Shown: one piece after another, positions 43,533 through 52,386 of the stretch
How the letters are laid out: each line of letters starts with the position of its first letter
Numbering within the stretch: the first letter of the stretch is position 1
From: Pseudomonas sp. PSE14
Lineage (GTDB): Bacteria > Pseudomonadota > Gammaproteobacteria > Pseudomonadales > Pseudomonadaceae
Assembly: GCF_029203285.1 (NCBI RefSeq)
Contig: NZ_CP115669.1
Location: 4,216,001-4,280,000 of the forward strand
Length of the DNA: 64,000 nucleotides
Reading direction: 5' to 3'
The notes under the pieces: generated by a model
Database searches by the model: none
Seen by the model: the letters and a program-made list of their open reading frames with translations, nothing else
Told to the model about the DNA's origin: nothing
Position numbers and translations under genes: made by a program

Positions 43533-44882
43533 ATGAACTGTCTTTCACGCGCGGCCGTCCTGCTCGGCTGCCTCGCCCTGGGGCTCGCCGGGCCGGCGTT
43601 CAGCCGCGATGTCGATGAGGCCGGCTACGGCTATCCGCTGACCAACCCGTTCGAGGCCACCATCGCCACGACACCACCGGACCTTCGTCCGCAGCTGCCC
43701 GATATCGAAGACATCAGCCAGTCCGACTACGCCCTGAAGCTGCGGCCGGAGCGCGAGCACCAGTTGCCGGAAAACTTCTGGGCGGTGAAGAAGCTGCACT
43801 ACCGCCTGGCCCGGCAGGACCATGAGGCGCCGCTGGTGTTCATCATCGCCGGCACCGGCGCGCCCTACTTCAGCAGCACCCCGGAATACCTCAAGCGCCT
43901 GTTCTACAGTGCCGGCTACCACGTGGTGCAGATTTCCTCGCCGACCAGCTGGGACTTCATGGCCGGGGCCTCGCAGTCCGCCACGCCCGGCTACACCCCC
44001 ACCGATGCCGACGACCTCTACCGGGTGATGCAGGCCGTGCGCGCCCAGCATCCGGACCTGCCGATCAGCGAGTACTACCTCACCGGCTACAGCCTCGGCG
44101 CCCTGCACGCCGCCTTCGTCAGCCAGCTCGACGAAACCCGCCGCAGCTTCAACTTCAAGCGCGTACTGCTGCTCAACCCGCCGGTGAACCTCTACACCTC
44201 GGTCAGCAACCTGGACAAGATGGTGCAGACCCGGGTCAAGGGCATCAACGACTCCAAGACCTTCTACCAGGTGGTGCTGAGCAAGCTGTCGCGCTACTTC
44301 AAGCAGAAGGGCTACATCGACCTCAACGATGCCTTCGTCTACGAACTGCAGCAGTCCAGGCAGCACCTCTCCAACGAGGAAATGGCCATGCTGATCGGGA
44401 CGGTGTTCCGCTTCTCGGCCGCCGACATGGCTTTTACCTCCGACCTGATCAACCGCCGTGGCCTGATCACCCCGCCGAACTACCCGATCAAGGAAGGCAC
44501 AAGCCTCGAGCCCTTCTTCAAGCGCGCCATGCAATGTGACTTCGAATGCTACCTGACCGACCAGCTGATCCCGGTCTGGCGCGCCCACGGCAAGGGCAAC
44601 AGCCTGCCGCAGATGATCCAGCAGGTGAGCCTCTACGCCTTGCAGGACTACCTGCACGACAGCCCGAAGGTCGCCGTGATGCACAACGCCGACGACGTCA
44701 TCCTCGGCCCGGGCGATATCGGCTTCCTGCGCCGCACCTTTGGCGACCGCCTGACGCTCTACCCGCTCGGCGGCCACTGCGGCAACCTCAACTACCGCGT
44801 GAACGCGCAGGACATGCTGGCGTTCTTCAAAGGACAGGATGCGCAGGCCCCCGGCCTGGCAACCGCACAGACAGGGAACTGA
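43533..44882 (+). CDS. Exported alpha/beta-hydrolase
   Basis: 449 residues. A signal peptide (LLGCLALGLAGPAFS, cut near residue 24) precedes an alpha/beta-hydrolase. The nucleophile elbow is GYSLG (about residue 195), the acid probably in HNADDVI (about 395) and the base His in LGGHCGN (about 425). It is periplasmic. A 7-nt gap after AAAGGA gives ATG 43533. It precedes the MlaA-like gene by 3 bp, so they form an operon; a lipid or peptidoglycan ester is a reasonable substrate guess but unproven. Confidence 0.82.
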   Translation: MNCLSRAAVLLGCLALGLAGPAFSRDVDEAGYGYPLTNPFEATIATTPPDLRPQLPDIEDISQSDYALKLRPEREHQLPENFWAVKKLHYRLARQDHEAPLVFIIAGTGAPYFSSTPEYLKRLFYSAGYHVVQISSPTSWDFMAGASQSATPGYTPTDADDLYRVMQAVRAQHPDLPISEYYLTGYSLGALHAAFVSQLDETRRSFNFKRVLLLNPPVNLYTSVSNLDKMVQTRVKGINDSKTFYQVVLSKLSRYFKQKGYIDLNDAFVYELQQSRQHLSNEEMAMLIGTVFRFSAADMAFTSDLINRRGLITPPNYPIKEGTSLEPFFKRAMQCDFECYLTDQLIPVWRAHGKGNSLPQMIQQVSLYALQDYLHDSPKVAVMHNADDVILGPGDIGFLRRTFGDRLTLYPLGGHCGNLNYRVNAQDMLAFFKGQDAQAPGLATAQTGN

Positions 44883-44885
44883 TCC

Positions 44886-45698
44886 ATGCGACTCCGCTCT
44901 TCCTGGATTTTCGGCCTGGCGCTGTGCTGCGGCCTGGCACAGGCCGACACCACTTCGACATCCAATCCCAGCAGCAACGACAGCTTCTCCGAGCAGCCCG
45001 AGGCCGACGGCTTCAAGCACCCGATGGACGCGCTGAAGTTCAACCCCGGCCTGGACCAGCGCGAATTCGAACGCGCCACCCTGGACGCCCTCAACGTCTA
45101 TGACCCGTGGGAGTCGTGGAACCGCCGTGTGTACCACTTCAACTACCGCTTCGACCAATGGGTGTTCCTGCCCGTCGTCCACGGCTACGAATACGTCACC
45201 CCGCGCTTTGTCCGTACCGGCGTGAGCAACTTCTTCAGCAACCTGGGCGAAGTGACGACGCTGCTCAACAACATCGGCCAGCTCAGACCCGAACGGGCGG
45301 CGAACAGCACCGCGCGGCTGCTGTTCAACACCATCTTCGGTGTCGCCGGCCTGTGGGACCCGGCCACCGCCATGGGCCTGCCAAAGGTCAGCGAGGACTT
45401 CGGCCAGACCCTGGGCTACTGGGGCGTGCCAGCGGGCCCTTACCTGGTACTGCCGATACTCGGCCCCTCCAATGTGCGCGACACCGGCGGCCTGGTGACC
45501 GACTTCGTGGCGGCCCGCGAGGTGAACTACCTCAATGTCTCCAGTCTCGGCAGCGAGTACTGGGAACTGCCGGTGCTGGAAGTCATCGACAAGCGCTACA
45601 GCAACAGCTTCCGCTACGGCCAGACCAACTCCCCGTTCGAGTACGAAAAGCTGCGCTACGTCTACAACGAAGCACGCAAGCTGCAGATCCAGGAGTGA
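44886..45698 (+). CDS. MlaA (VacJ)-family outer-membrane lipid protein homologue
   Basis: 270 residues. The MlaA core is clear: NVYDPWESWNRRVYHFNYRFDQWVFLPVVHGYEYVTP, RTGVSNFFSNLGEVTTLLNNI, FNTIFGVAGLWDPATAMGLP and LPILGPSNVRDTGGLVTDF. MlaA works with OmpC/MlaFEDB to remove surface phospholipids from the outer leaflet. Unlike classical VacJ lipoproteins, the N-terminus (MRLRSSWIFGLALCCGLAQA) has no good lipobox; the sequence ALCC-G ends with AQA-D, which looks like a signal peptidase I site. This is therefore probably a second, soluble or differently anchored paralogue rather than the main MlaA. A terminator follows (45702-45735). Confidence 0.88.
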   Translation: MRLRSSWIFGLALCCGLAQADTTSTSNPSSNDSFSEQPEADGFKHPMDALKFNPGLDQREFERATLDALNVYDPWESWNRRVYHFNYRFDQWVFLPVVHGYEYVTPRFVRTGVSNFFSNLGEVTTLLNNIGQLRPERAANSTARLLFNTIFGVAGLWDPATAMGLPKVSEDFGQTLGYWGVPAGPYLVLPILGPSNVRDTGGLVTDFVAAREVNYLNVSSLGSEYWELPVLEVIDKRYSNSFRYGQTNSPFEYEKLRYVYNEARKLQIQE

Positions 45699-45701
45699 CC
45701 C

Positions 45702-45735
45702 GAAGCCGCCGCCCTTTCGCGGCGGCTTCTTTTTC
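45702..45735 (+). terminator. Rho-independent terminator after the hydrolase-mlaA-like operon
   Basis: An 11-bp stem GAAGCCGCCGC/GCGGCGGCTTC (45702-45712 with 45719-45729) with a 6-nt loop and a T-tract TTTTTC. Confidence 0.9.
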
Positions 45736-45838
45736 GACCAACGAATCTATTTATTCGATTGTTTTGGCGAAAAACTCGCAACCATTGATTCATCGTTTGG
45801 GACTAGGATGGCCCCATTCACTGATCAAGGAGGTTCCC

Positions 45839-46699
45839 ATGACCCGCTTGCGTACCCTGATCGACCAACACATCGGCCACCCCGCCTCCGACGGCGCCGG
45901 CGTGCGCCTGACCCGCGTGATCGGCGGCCCCGGCATCGAGCGCTTCGACCCGTTCCTGATGCTCGACCAGTTCGACACGCAGAATCCCGACGACTACATC
46001 GCCGGCTTCCCGGCCCATCCGCACCGTGGCTTCGAGACCGTCACCTACATGCTCGAAGGGCGTATGCGCCATGAAGACCACCTGGGCAACCGCGGCCTGC
46101 TCAAGCCCGGCGGCGTGCAGTGGATGACCGCCGCCCACGGCATCATCCACAGCGAGATGCCCGAACAGGAAGAAGGTGCCATGCGCGGCTTCCAGCTGTG
46201 GCTGAACCTGCCGGCGAAGGACAAGCTGTCCCCGGCCGGCTACCGCGATATCGAGCCGGAAGACGTGCCGCGCACCACCACCGTGCAAGGCGTCGGCGTC
46301 ACCGTGATCGCCGGCCGCTTCGACGATGGCGAAACCGCGCTGGATGGCGCCGTGCAGCGCCCCGGCACCGAGCCGCACTACTACGACCTGCGGCTGCCGG
46401 CGGGTGCCTCGGTCAGCCCGCGCATTCCGGCGGGACACCGGGTAATGCTGTACGTCTACGAAGGTTCGCTGACGGTACCGGGCGAACGCGGCGACGAAAC
46501 CGTGGCCACCAACCGCCTGGTGCGGCTCGGCCAGGGCGATGAGATCCAGCTCTCCAGCGACAACGGCGCACGCGTCCTGCTGCTGGCCGGCAAGCCGCTC
46601 AACGAGCCGATCGTGCAGTACGGTCCCTTCGTGATGAACAGCCGCGAAGAGATCGAGCAGGCCCTGCGCGATTACCGCGACGGCGTGCTGGCGGTCTGA
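45839..46699 (+). CDS. Pirin-family protein
   Basis: 286 residues with two cupin halves. The N-terminal metal-binding motif is HPHRGFETVTYMLEGRMRHEDHLGN (about 60-84) and the second metal ligand group lies in GGVQWMTAAHGIIHSEMPEQ (about 90-109). Pirins bind iron; bacterial ones act as quercetinases or modulate central metabolism. AGGAGG stands 5 nt before the ATG. A run of REPs begins 29 bp after the stop codon. Confidence 0.92.
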   Translation: MTRLRTLIDQHIGHPASDGAGVRLTRVIGGPGIERFDPFLMLDQFDTQNPDDYIAGFPAHPHRGFETVTYMLEGRMRHEDHLGNRGLLKPGGVQWMTAAHGIIHSEMPEQEEGAMRGFQLWLNLPAKDKLSPAGYRDIEPEDVPRTTTVQGVGVTVIAGRFDDGETALDGAVQRPGTEPHYYDLRLPAGASVSPRIPAGHRVMLYVYEGSLTVPGERGDETVATNRLVRLGQGDEIQLSSDNGARVLLLAGKPLNEPIVQYGPFVMNSREEIEQALRDYRDGVLAV

Positions 46700-46727
46700 T
46701 GTTTCCCCTGTGGGACCAGAGCAACCC

Positions 46728-46812
46728 GTAGGGCGTACAACCGTTCGCGGTTGTACGCCGATACCCCCGGATCGTCAGGTCAAACGCCGTATAACGTCGA
46801 ACGTTATACGGC
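46728..46812. repeat. REPIN, family 1, copy D with compensatory change
   Basis: Unit 1 (46728-46759) is identical to the other copies. Unit 2 (46786-46812) reads GCCGTATAACGT, loop, ACGTTATACGGC. Both strands of the stem changed at pair 2 (G-C to C-G) relative to copies A and C, so the perfect stem is kept. The GTAGG head of unit 2 is lost. The spacer is only 26 bp. Confidence 0.88.
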
Positions 46813-46834
46813 TCACCTCCCCGGACAAGCTCTC

Positions 46835-46901
46835 GTAGGAGCGGACTCCGTCCGCGAACAGCCCCGATGCGGCCTCAATCGCGGACGAAGTCCGCGCCTA
46901 C
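46835..46901. repeat. REPIN, family 2, overlapping the patatin stop
   Basis: Left unit GTAGGAGCGGACTCCGTCCG at 46835, right unit CGGACGAAGTCCGCGCCTAC ending at 46901. The minus-strand patatin gene takes its TAG stop (46898-46900) from the right unit's head. Confidence 0.85.
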
Positions 46902-48082
46902 AGGGACCACTCCTCCATCCCCAGGAAACGCGCGATCTCCGTGCGCTTTTCCATGGCATCGCGATACCCCAGTTCGATCAGCGCATTGCAGTAACCCGGC
47001 TCGAACAGCAGGTAGCTCAGCACCCCTGCCCCGCTCGCCTTGGTCGCCCCCGGCCCGCGCAGGAACAGGCGCAGCGCCCGTGGCAACTCGTGGCGGTACT
47101 CGGCGGCGATTTCATCCAGCGGCCGGCTCGGCGAGATCAGCAGCACATCGACCGGTTGCAGCCCCAACGCCGCACGGCGCTTGCCCTCCGGCACCATGGA
47201 GCTGAGGAAGTTGATCCGGTGCAGCAGCTCGATATCGCCTTCCAGGCTGTCGATGAAGGTGCTGTTGAGCAGATGGATGCCCACCTGCGCCAGGCTCGGC
47301 GGCTGGCCGGTACGGTAATTGGCCACGGCGTCGTTGGCGCTGCCCATGGTCGGGTTGCCGCTCACCCCGATCACCAGCACGCGATTGGCGCCCAGGTGCA
47401 GCGCCGGACTGATCGGCGCCTGCTGGCGCACCGCGCCATCGCCGAAGTACTCGCGATGCACCTTCACCGGCGCGAACAGCAGCGGAATCGCCGAGCTGGC
47501 CAGCAGGTGTTCCAGGCAAAGGCGCGTCGGTACCCCCACGCGCCGATGGCGCAGCCAGGGATCGATGGTGGCGCGGCCCTGGTAGAAGGTCACCGCCTGG
47601 CCGGATTCGTAGCCGAACGCGGTGACCGCCACCGCGCGCAGGTTGCGCCGGCGCACGGCGGCGGCGATGCCGGAGAAGTCCAGCTCGCGTTCCAGCAGGT
47701 AGCGCAATGGCGTGCTGTCCAACAGTGCCACCGGCTGGCGCTTGCCCAGCCCGAGCAGGCTGTGGCCGAGGAACTTGAAGGCCTGGCCGATCACGCCCGA
47801 CCAGTCGGCGCGGTACACCTGGCCGGTGCGAAAGCCCTTCCAGACCTGGGTGAGCCGCTGCACCGCCGTCGGGAAAGACAGCGCCCCGCAGGCCAGCCCA
47901 ACGGCATTGATCGCCCCCGCCGAGGTACCGACGATCACGGGAAAGGGATTCTCGGCGCCTTCGGGCAGCAACTCGGCGATCGCCGCCAGCACGCCGACCT
48001 GGTACGCCGCCCGCGCCCCGCCCCCGGAGAGGATCAGGCCGGTCACGGCAGGGGAAGTCGATGGGCTGGCGGCGTCAGTCAC
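46898..48082 (-). CDS. Patatin-like phospholipase, cytoplasmic
   Basis: 394 residues. Oxyanion loop GGGARAAYQVGVL (about 20-32), nucleophile GTSAGAINAVG (about 53) and the catalytic Asp in YFGDGAVRQ (about 215). No signal peptide or barrel, so it differs from plpD in this window; it may act on membrane lipids from the cytoplasm. Start is GTG 48082 with AAGGA 8 nt upstream. The lipid acyltransferase gene lies upstream on the same strand after 45 bp. The stop codon lies inside a REP. Confidence 0.9.
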   Translation of the reverse strand: MTDAASPSTSPAVTGLILSGGGARAAYQVGVLAAIAELLPEGAENPFPVIVGTSAGAINAVGLACGALSFPTAVQRLTQVWKGFRTGQVYRADWSGVIGQAFKFLGHSLLGLGKRQPVALLDSTPLRYLLERELDFSGIAAAVRRRNLRAVAVTAFGYESGQAVTFYQGRATIDPWLRHRRVGVPTRLCLEHLLASSAIPLLFAPVKVHREYFGDGAVRQQAPISPALHLGANRVLVIGVSGNPTMGSANDAVANYRTGQPPSLAQVGIHLLNSTFIDSLEGDIELLHRINFLSSMVPEGKRRAALGLQPVDVLLISPSRPLDEIAAEYRHELPRALRLFLRGPGATKASGAGVLSYLLFEPGYCNALIELGYRDAMEKRTEIARFLGMEEWSL

Positions 48083-48127
48083 GGCTGAAATCCTTGTCGC
48101 GTCGTATCCAGATTAGCCGGGCGGGAT

Positions 48128-49060
48128 CTACTTCTTCCTGGCGTAAAGCTTGGGCTCGCCTTCGGGGCGGCTCTTGAAGCGGCGGTGCGCCCAGAGGTAC
48201 TGCTCGGGCTGGCGGCGGATTTCCTGCTCGACCCACTGGTTGACGCGCAGGCAATCGGCCTCCTCGGTCTCGCCGGGGAAATTCTCCAGCGGCGGATGGA
48301 TCGTCAGGCGATAGCCGGAACCGTCGGCCAGGCGCGACTGGGTGAAGGGACACACCTGCGCGCGGCCCAGGCGGGCGAACTTGGTGGTGGCCGTAACGGT
48401 GGCGGCCTGGATGCCGAACAGCGGCACGAAGATGCTCTGCTTGATGCCGTAGTCCTGGTCCGGTGCGTACCAGATGGCCCGGCCGGCGCGCAGCACCTTG
48501 AGCATGGCGCGCACGTCCTCGCGCTCGATGGCGGTGGCGTCGGCGTTGTGCCGCTCGCGGCCGGCGCGCTGGACGAAGTCGAACACCGGGTTGTCGTGCT
48601 CGCGGTACATGCCGTCGATGGTCTGTACCTGGCCGAGCAGCGCCGCGCCGATCTCCAGGGTGGTGAAGTGCATGGCCATGAGGATCACGCCCTTGCCTTC
48701 GGCCTCGGCCTTGCGCAGGTGCTCCAGCCCCTCGATGTGCGCCAGCTTCGCCAGGCGCGCCTTGGGCCACCACCAGCTCATGGCCATCTCGAAGAAGGCG
48801 ATGCCGGTGGAGGCGAAGTTTTCCTTCAAGAGGCGCTTGCGCTCGGCGGCGGACAGCTCCGGGAAGCACAGCTCCAGGTTGCGCGCGGCAATCGCCCGGC
48901 GGCTGCCGACCACGCGGTACATCACCGCGCCAAGTGCGCGCCCCAGCCAGAGCAGCGCCGGATACGGCAGCTGCACCACCAGCCAGAGCACGCCGAGGCC
49001 GAGCCAGAGCGGCCAGTGGCGGGGATGGAGGAACTCACGGCGAAAGGTGGGGCGGTCCAT
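48128..49060 (-). CDS. htrB: LpxL/HtrB-family lipid A acyltransferase
   Basis: 310 residues. An N-terminal membrane anchor (LWLGLGVLWLVVQLPYPALLWLG, 18-40) and the catalytic HX4E motif HFTTLE in VILMAMHFTTLEIGAALL (about 130) identify the LpxL/LpxM/HtrB acyltransferase family. MYREHDNPVFD and YAPDQDYGIKQSIFVPLFGI follow. It adds secondary laurate-type chains to lipid A at the inner membrane. Which position it modifies cannot be told. GGAAAG precedes the ATG. It diverges from minCDE. Confidence 0.9.
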   Translation of the reverse strand: MDRPTFRREFLHPRHWPLWLGLGVLWLVVQLPYPALLWLGRALGAVMYRVVGSRRAIAARNLELCFPELSAAERKRLLKENFASTGIAFFEMAMSWWWPKARLAKLAHIEGLEHLRKAEAEGKGVILMAMHFTTLEIGAALLGQVQTIDGMYREHDNPVFDFVQRAGRERHNADATAIEREDVRAMLKVLRAGRAIWYAPDQDYGIKQSIFVPLFGIQAATVTATTKFARLGRAQVCPFTQSRLADGSGYRLTIHPPLENFPGETEEADCLRVNQWVEQEIRRQPEQYLWAHRRFKSRPEGEPKLYARKK

Positions 49061-49204
49061 GGAACTTTCCGGTCACGATCAAAGCCGGACATTCTACCCT
49101 GCCGATGCGCGCCGCGCCTGCCTCGAGCCCTGGCTATGCGCCACGCTTGCGGCTGCCGGGGCGGTCCGCTATAAGTCCAACCCATTTAATGATGCAGTCT
49201 GACC

Positions 49205-50122
49205 ATGAGCCAAGCTGACCTTCTCGACCACGATCCCGTATTCCAGCTCAAGGGCAGCATGCTGGCCGTCACCGTTCTGGAACTGGCCCACAATGACCTG
49301 CCGCGGCTGGACCGCCAGCTCGCCGACAAGGTCGCCCAGGCGCCCAACTTCTTCCGTGACACCCCACTGGTGCTGGCGCTGGACAAGCTGCCCGACGGCG
49401 AGGGACAGCTCGACCTGCAGGGCGTGCTGGACATCTGCCGCCGCCACGGCCTGCGCACCCTGGCCATCCGCGCCAGCCGCGAGGAAGACATCCGCCTGGC
49501 GACCATGTTCGACATCCCCGTGCTGCCGCCATCCGGCTCGTCCCGCGAGCGCATCGTCGAGCCGAAGGACTCGGTCACCCCGCTGACCGGCGCCACCCCG
49601 GTGCGCCGTCCGCGCGGCGAGCGCCTGTCCGAGAAGGTCGTAGAACAGGCCGCCGACAGCGCCACTGCCCAGACGGAAAAACCTGCCGAGGCAGTCCCGG
49701 CCGAAACCCAGGCGGAAAAACCGACCGCGGCCCAGGAACCGGAAAAGGACGCCGCGCCGGAGAAACCGGCCGAACCGCCGGCACCGGTCGTCAGGCCGAC
49801 CAAACTGGTCACCACTCCGGTGCGTGGCGGCGTACAGATCTATGCAGCCGGCGGCGACCTGATCGTGCTGGCCCCCGTCAGCCCCGGTGCGGAACTTCTC
49901 GCCGACGGCAATATCCATGTTTACGGTCCGATGCGCGGTCGTGCCCTGGCCGGTGTCAAGGGTGACACCAGCGCACGGATCTTCTGCCAGCAACTGGCCG
50001 CGGAACTCGTGTCCATCGCTGGTAATTACAAGGTCGCCGAAGACCTTCGACGCAGTCCGCAATGGGGGCAGGCGGTGCACGTCAGCCTGTCGGGTGACGT
50101 GTTGAACATCACCCGCCTTTAA
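49205..50122 (+). CDS. minC: Septum site-determining protein MinC
   Basis: 305 residues, longer than E. coli MinC (231). The N-terminal FtsZ-inhibiting domain (about 10-120: [21 protein letters not shown]) and the C-terminal beta-helix domain (about 200-305: [47 protein letters not shown]) are both complete. The extra length is a Pro/Ala/Glu-rich linker (about 130-200), common in Pseudomonas. It blocks Z-ring assembly away from midcell with MinD. It is first in the minCDE operon. Confidence 0.96.
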   Translation: MSQADLLDHDPVFQLKGSMLAVTVLELAHNDLPRLDRQLADKVAQAPNFFRDTPLVLALDKLPDGEGQLDLQGVLDICRRHGLRTLAIRASREEDIRLATMFDIPVLPPSGSSRERIVEPKDSVTPLTGATPVRRPRGERLSEKVVEQAADSATAQTEKPAEAVPAETQAEKPTAAQEPEKDAAPEKPAEPPAPVVRPTKLVTTPVRGGVQIYAAGGDLIVLAPVSPGAELLADGNIHVYGPMRGRALAGVKGDTSARIFCQQLAAELVSIAGNYKVAEDLRRSPQWGQAVHVSLSGDVLNITRL

Positions 50123-50183
50123 CGGATACTGCCGCGACTTTCAGGGACCAGAATTCTTCGTTTTTTCTTTGGGGTGAATCACC

Positions 50184-50999
50184 TTGGCCAAGATCCTCGT
50201 AGTCACTTCCGGTAAGGGTGGCGTCGGTAAAACCACTTCCAGCGCAGCCATCGGCACCGGCCTGGCCCTGCGCGGCCACAAGACCGTCATCGTCGACTTC
50301 GACGTGGGCCTGCGTAACCTCGACCTGATCATGGGCTGCGAACGCCGCGTGGTGTACGACTTCGTCAACGTCATCAACGGCGAAGCCACCCTCACCCAGG
50401 CCCTGATCAAGGACAAGCGCCTCGAGAACCTGTACGTGCTGGCCGCCAGCCAGACCCGCGACAAGGACGCCCTCACCCAGGAAGGCGTCGGCAAGGTGAT
50501 GGAAGAGCTCAAGCAGTCCTTCGACTACATCATCTGCGACTCCCCGGCGGGCATCGAGAAAGGCGCCCACCTGGCCATGTACTACGCCGACGAGGCGATC
50601 GTCGTGACCAACCCGGAAGTCTCCTCGGTCCGCGACTCCGACCGCATGCTGGGCCTGCTGGCCAGCAAGTCCGCCCGCGCCGAGAAGGGCGAGGAGCCGA
50701 TCAAGGAACACCTGCTGCTGACCCGCTACAACCCCGAGCGCGTCACCAAGGGCGAAATGCTCGGCGTCGAGGACGTCGAGGAAATCCTGGCCATCCGTCT
50801 GCTCGGCGTGATCCCGGAATCCCAGGCGGTGCTCAAGGCATCGAACCAGGGCGTACCGGTCATCCTCGACGAAGAAAGCGATGCCGGCCAAGCGTACAGC
50901 GACGCCGTCGAGCGACTGCTGGGCAAAGAAATGCCCCATCGGTTCCTCGACGTGCAGAAGAAAGGATTCCTGCAACGACTGTTCGGAGGACGTGAATGA
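50184..50999 (+). CDS. minD: Septum site-determining ATPase MinD
   Basis: 271 residues beginning [17 protein letters not shown], the deviant Walker A of the ParA/MinD ATPases. [24 protein letters not shown] and the C-terminal amphipathic helix [16 protein letters not shown] (membrane targeting) are present. The start codon is TTG 50184 with GGGGTGA 7 nt upstream; no ATG lies in frame nearby. The minE gene overlaps its stop by ATGA. Confidence 0.97.
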   Translation: MAKILVVTSGKGGVGKTTSSAAIGTGLALRGHKTVIVDFDVGLRNLDLIMGCERRVVYDFVNVINGEATLTQALIKDKRLENLYVLAASQTRDKDALTQEGVGKVMEELKQSFDYIICDSPAGIEKGAHLAMYYADEAIVVTNPEVSSVRDSDRMLGLLASKSARAEKGEEPIKEHLLLTRYNPERVTKGEMLGVEDVEEILAIRLLGVIPESQAVLKASNQGVPVILDEESDAGQAYSDAVERLLGKEMPHRFLDVQKKGFLQRLFGGRE

Positions 51000-51250
51000 G
51001 CCTTTTAGATTTCTTCCGCAGCCGGAAGCAGCCCTCCAGCGCTTCCATCGCGAAAGAAAGACTCCAGATCATCGTCGCCCATGAGCGCGGCAACCGTTCG
51101 CAACCGGACTACCTCCCGCAGCTGCAGAAAGATCTGCTGGAAGTGATCCGCAAATACGTGCCCATCGACCAGGAACAAGTCCAGGTCGAGCTGGCCAACC
51201 AGGGCAGCTGTTCGATCCTGGAACTCAACATCACCCTGCCGGAACGTTGA
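50996..51250 (+). CDS. minE: Cell division topological specificity factor MinE
   Basis: 84 residues. The membrane-targeting start [12 protein letters not shown], the MinD-contact helix ([16 protein letters not shown]) and the dimer domain ([38 protein letters not shown]) are all there. The ATG overlaps the minD stop. A strong terminator-like hairpin (51267-51290) follows. Confidence 0.97.
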   Translation: MSLLDFFRSRKQPSSASIAKERLQIIVAHERGNRSQPDYLPQLQKDLLEVIRKYVPIDQEQVQVELANQGSCSILELNITLPER

Positions 51251-51266
51251 TCCGGCGGTGGTGAAC

Positions 51267-51290
51267 CTGCGGCGGCTTCGGCCGCCGCAG
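51267..51290 (+). terminator. Hairpin after minE
   Basis: A perfect 10-bp stem CTGCGGCGGC/GCCGCCGCAG with a TTCG loop, then TCGTTTCTAT. The T-run is short but the stem is very stable. It lies 16 bp after minE and 37 bp before rluA, so rluA may depend on readthrough or a promoter of its own. Confidence 0.75.
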
Positions 51291-51326
51291 TCGTTTCTAT
51301 CTCCCTTAATCCACGCAAGAGCTTCC

Positions 51327-51962
51327 ATGCCGCTGTCCCAGATCGAATTCGTCCATGAGGACGCCGCCCTGCTGGTGGTGAACAAGCCCACCCTGCTGCT
51401 CTCCGTGCCCGGCCGTGCGGACGACAACAAGGACTGCCTGATCACCCGCCTGCAGGAGAACGGTTACCCGGAAGCGCGCATCGTCCATCGCCTGGACTGG
51501 GAAACCTCCGGCCTGATCGTCCTGGCCCGCGACGCCGACAGCCACCGCGAGCTGTCCCGGCAGTTCCACGACCGCGAGACCGAGAAGGCCTACACCGCGC
51601 TGTGCTGGGGCGAGCCGGAACTGGACAGCGGCCGCATCGAGGCGCCGCTGCGTTACGACCCGCCGACCAAGCCGCGCCACGTGGTGGACTTCGAGCAGGG
51701 CCGCCATGCGCTGACCTTCTGGCGCGTCATGGAGCGCCACGGCAACTGGAGCCGCGTCGAGCTGACGCCGATCACCGGCCGTTCGCACCAGTTGCGCGTG
51801 CACATGCTCAGCATCGGCCACCCGCTGCTGGGCGACCGCCTGTATGCCGAGGGTGAAGCCCTCACCCTGCGCGACCGCCTGTGCCTGCACGCGAGCATGC
51901 TCTGCCTGACCCACCCGCAGACCGGCGAGCGCCTGCGTTTCGAGTCCCCCGCGCCGTTCTGA
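51327..51962 (+). CDS. rluA: Dual-specificity pseudouridine synthase RluA
   Basis: 211 residues with no S4 domain, as in RluA. The catalytic motif HRLDWETSGLIVLARD (about 55-70, Asp at the active site) is followed by the RluA-family signatures KAYTALCWGEPE and TPITGRSHQLRVHMLSIGHPLLGDRLY. The enzyme makes pseudouridine at 746 in 23S rRNA and at 32 in several tRNAs. I start at ATG 51327 (MPLSQIEFVHEDAALLVVNKP). Confidence 0.95.
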   Translation: MPLSQIEFVHEDAALLVVNKPTLLLSVPGRADDNKDCLITRLQENGYPEARIVHRLDWETSGLIVLARDADSHRELSRQFHDRETEKAYTALCWGEPELDSGRIEAPLRYDPPTKPRHVVDFEQGRHALTFWRVMERHGNWSRVELTPITGRSHQLRVHMLSIGHPLLGDRLYAEGEALTLRDRLCLHASMLCLTHPQTGERLRFESPAPF

Positions 51963-51984
51963 CGCGCCACGCGCCCGGCTTTTC

Positions 51985-52051
51985 GCAGGAGCGGACTCCG
52001 TCCGCGATCAGCCCCGCTGCAGAACCTATCGCGGACAAAGTCCGCTCCTAC
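51985..52051. repeat. REPIN, family 2
   Basis: Left unit GCAGGAGCGGACTCCGTCCG (51985) and inverse right unit CGGACAAAGTCCGCTCCTAC (to 52051). It lies 22 bp after rluA. The left head reads GCAGG instead of GTAGG. Confidence 0.85.
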
Positions 52052-52190
52052 GAAAAGTAGCTCCGCCAGCCATCCAATCCCCCATCACACATCTGTCCGA
52101 TATTCCGAAGCCGATGACCGGCGCCAGCCGATCCCCCGCCCTAGACTTCACTCATCCCCATCAACCGCCGAGCCTCGCGCGGAGGACACC

Positions 52191-52352
52191 ATGAGCTACC
52201 TGATCTCCCTGGCCATCGGCCTCGCCGTCGGCTTGGCCTACCACTTCCTCGATTTCCGCTCGCCGGCGCCACCGCTGGTGGCGCTGGTCGGCCTGCTGGG
52301 CATGCAGATTGGCGAGAACGCCCTGCCGCTGCTCAACCGCTGGCTGCACTGA
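52191..52352 (+). CDS. XapX/DUF1427 small membrane protein
   Basis: 53 residues: MSYLISLAIGLAVGLAYHFLDFRSPAPPLVALVGLLGMQIGENALPLLNRWLH in whole. Two membrane helices flank the FRSPAPP turn, which is the XapX hallmark; these proteins have no proven function. GGAGGACACC lies directly before the ATG. The oxidoreductase gene follows after 34 bp, probably in one operon. Confidence 0.88.
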   Translation: MSYLISLAIGLAVGLAYHFLDFRSPAPPLVALVGLLGMQIGENALPLLNRWLH

Positions 52353-52386
52353 CTCGACCTTCCTCTCACTGTTACGGACTCGTGCC

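Noticed and set aside
3923-46901. Repeated palindromes as a possible CRISPR array
   Set aside because: The units are kilobases apart, sit in intergenic gaps after stop codons and have no regular spacers or cas genes.
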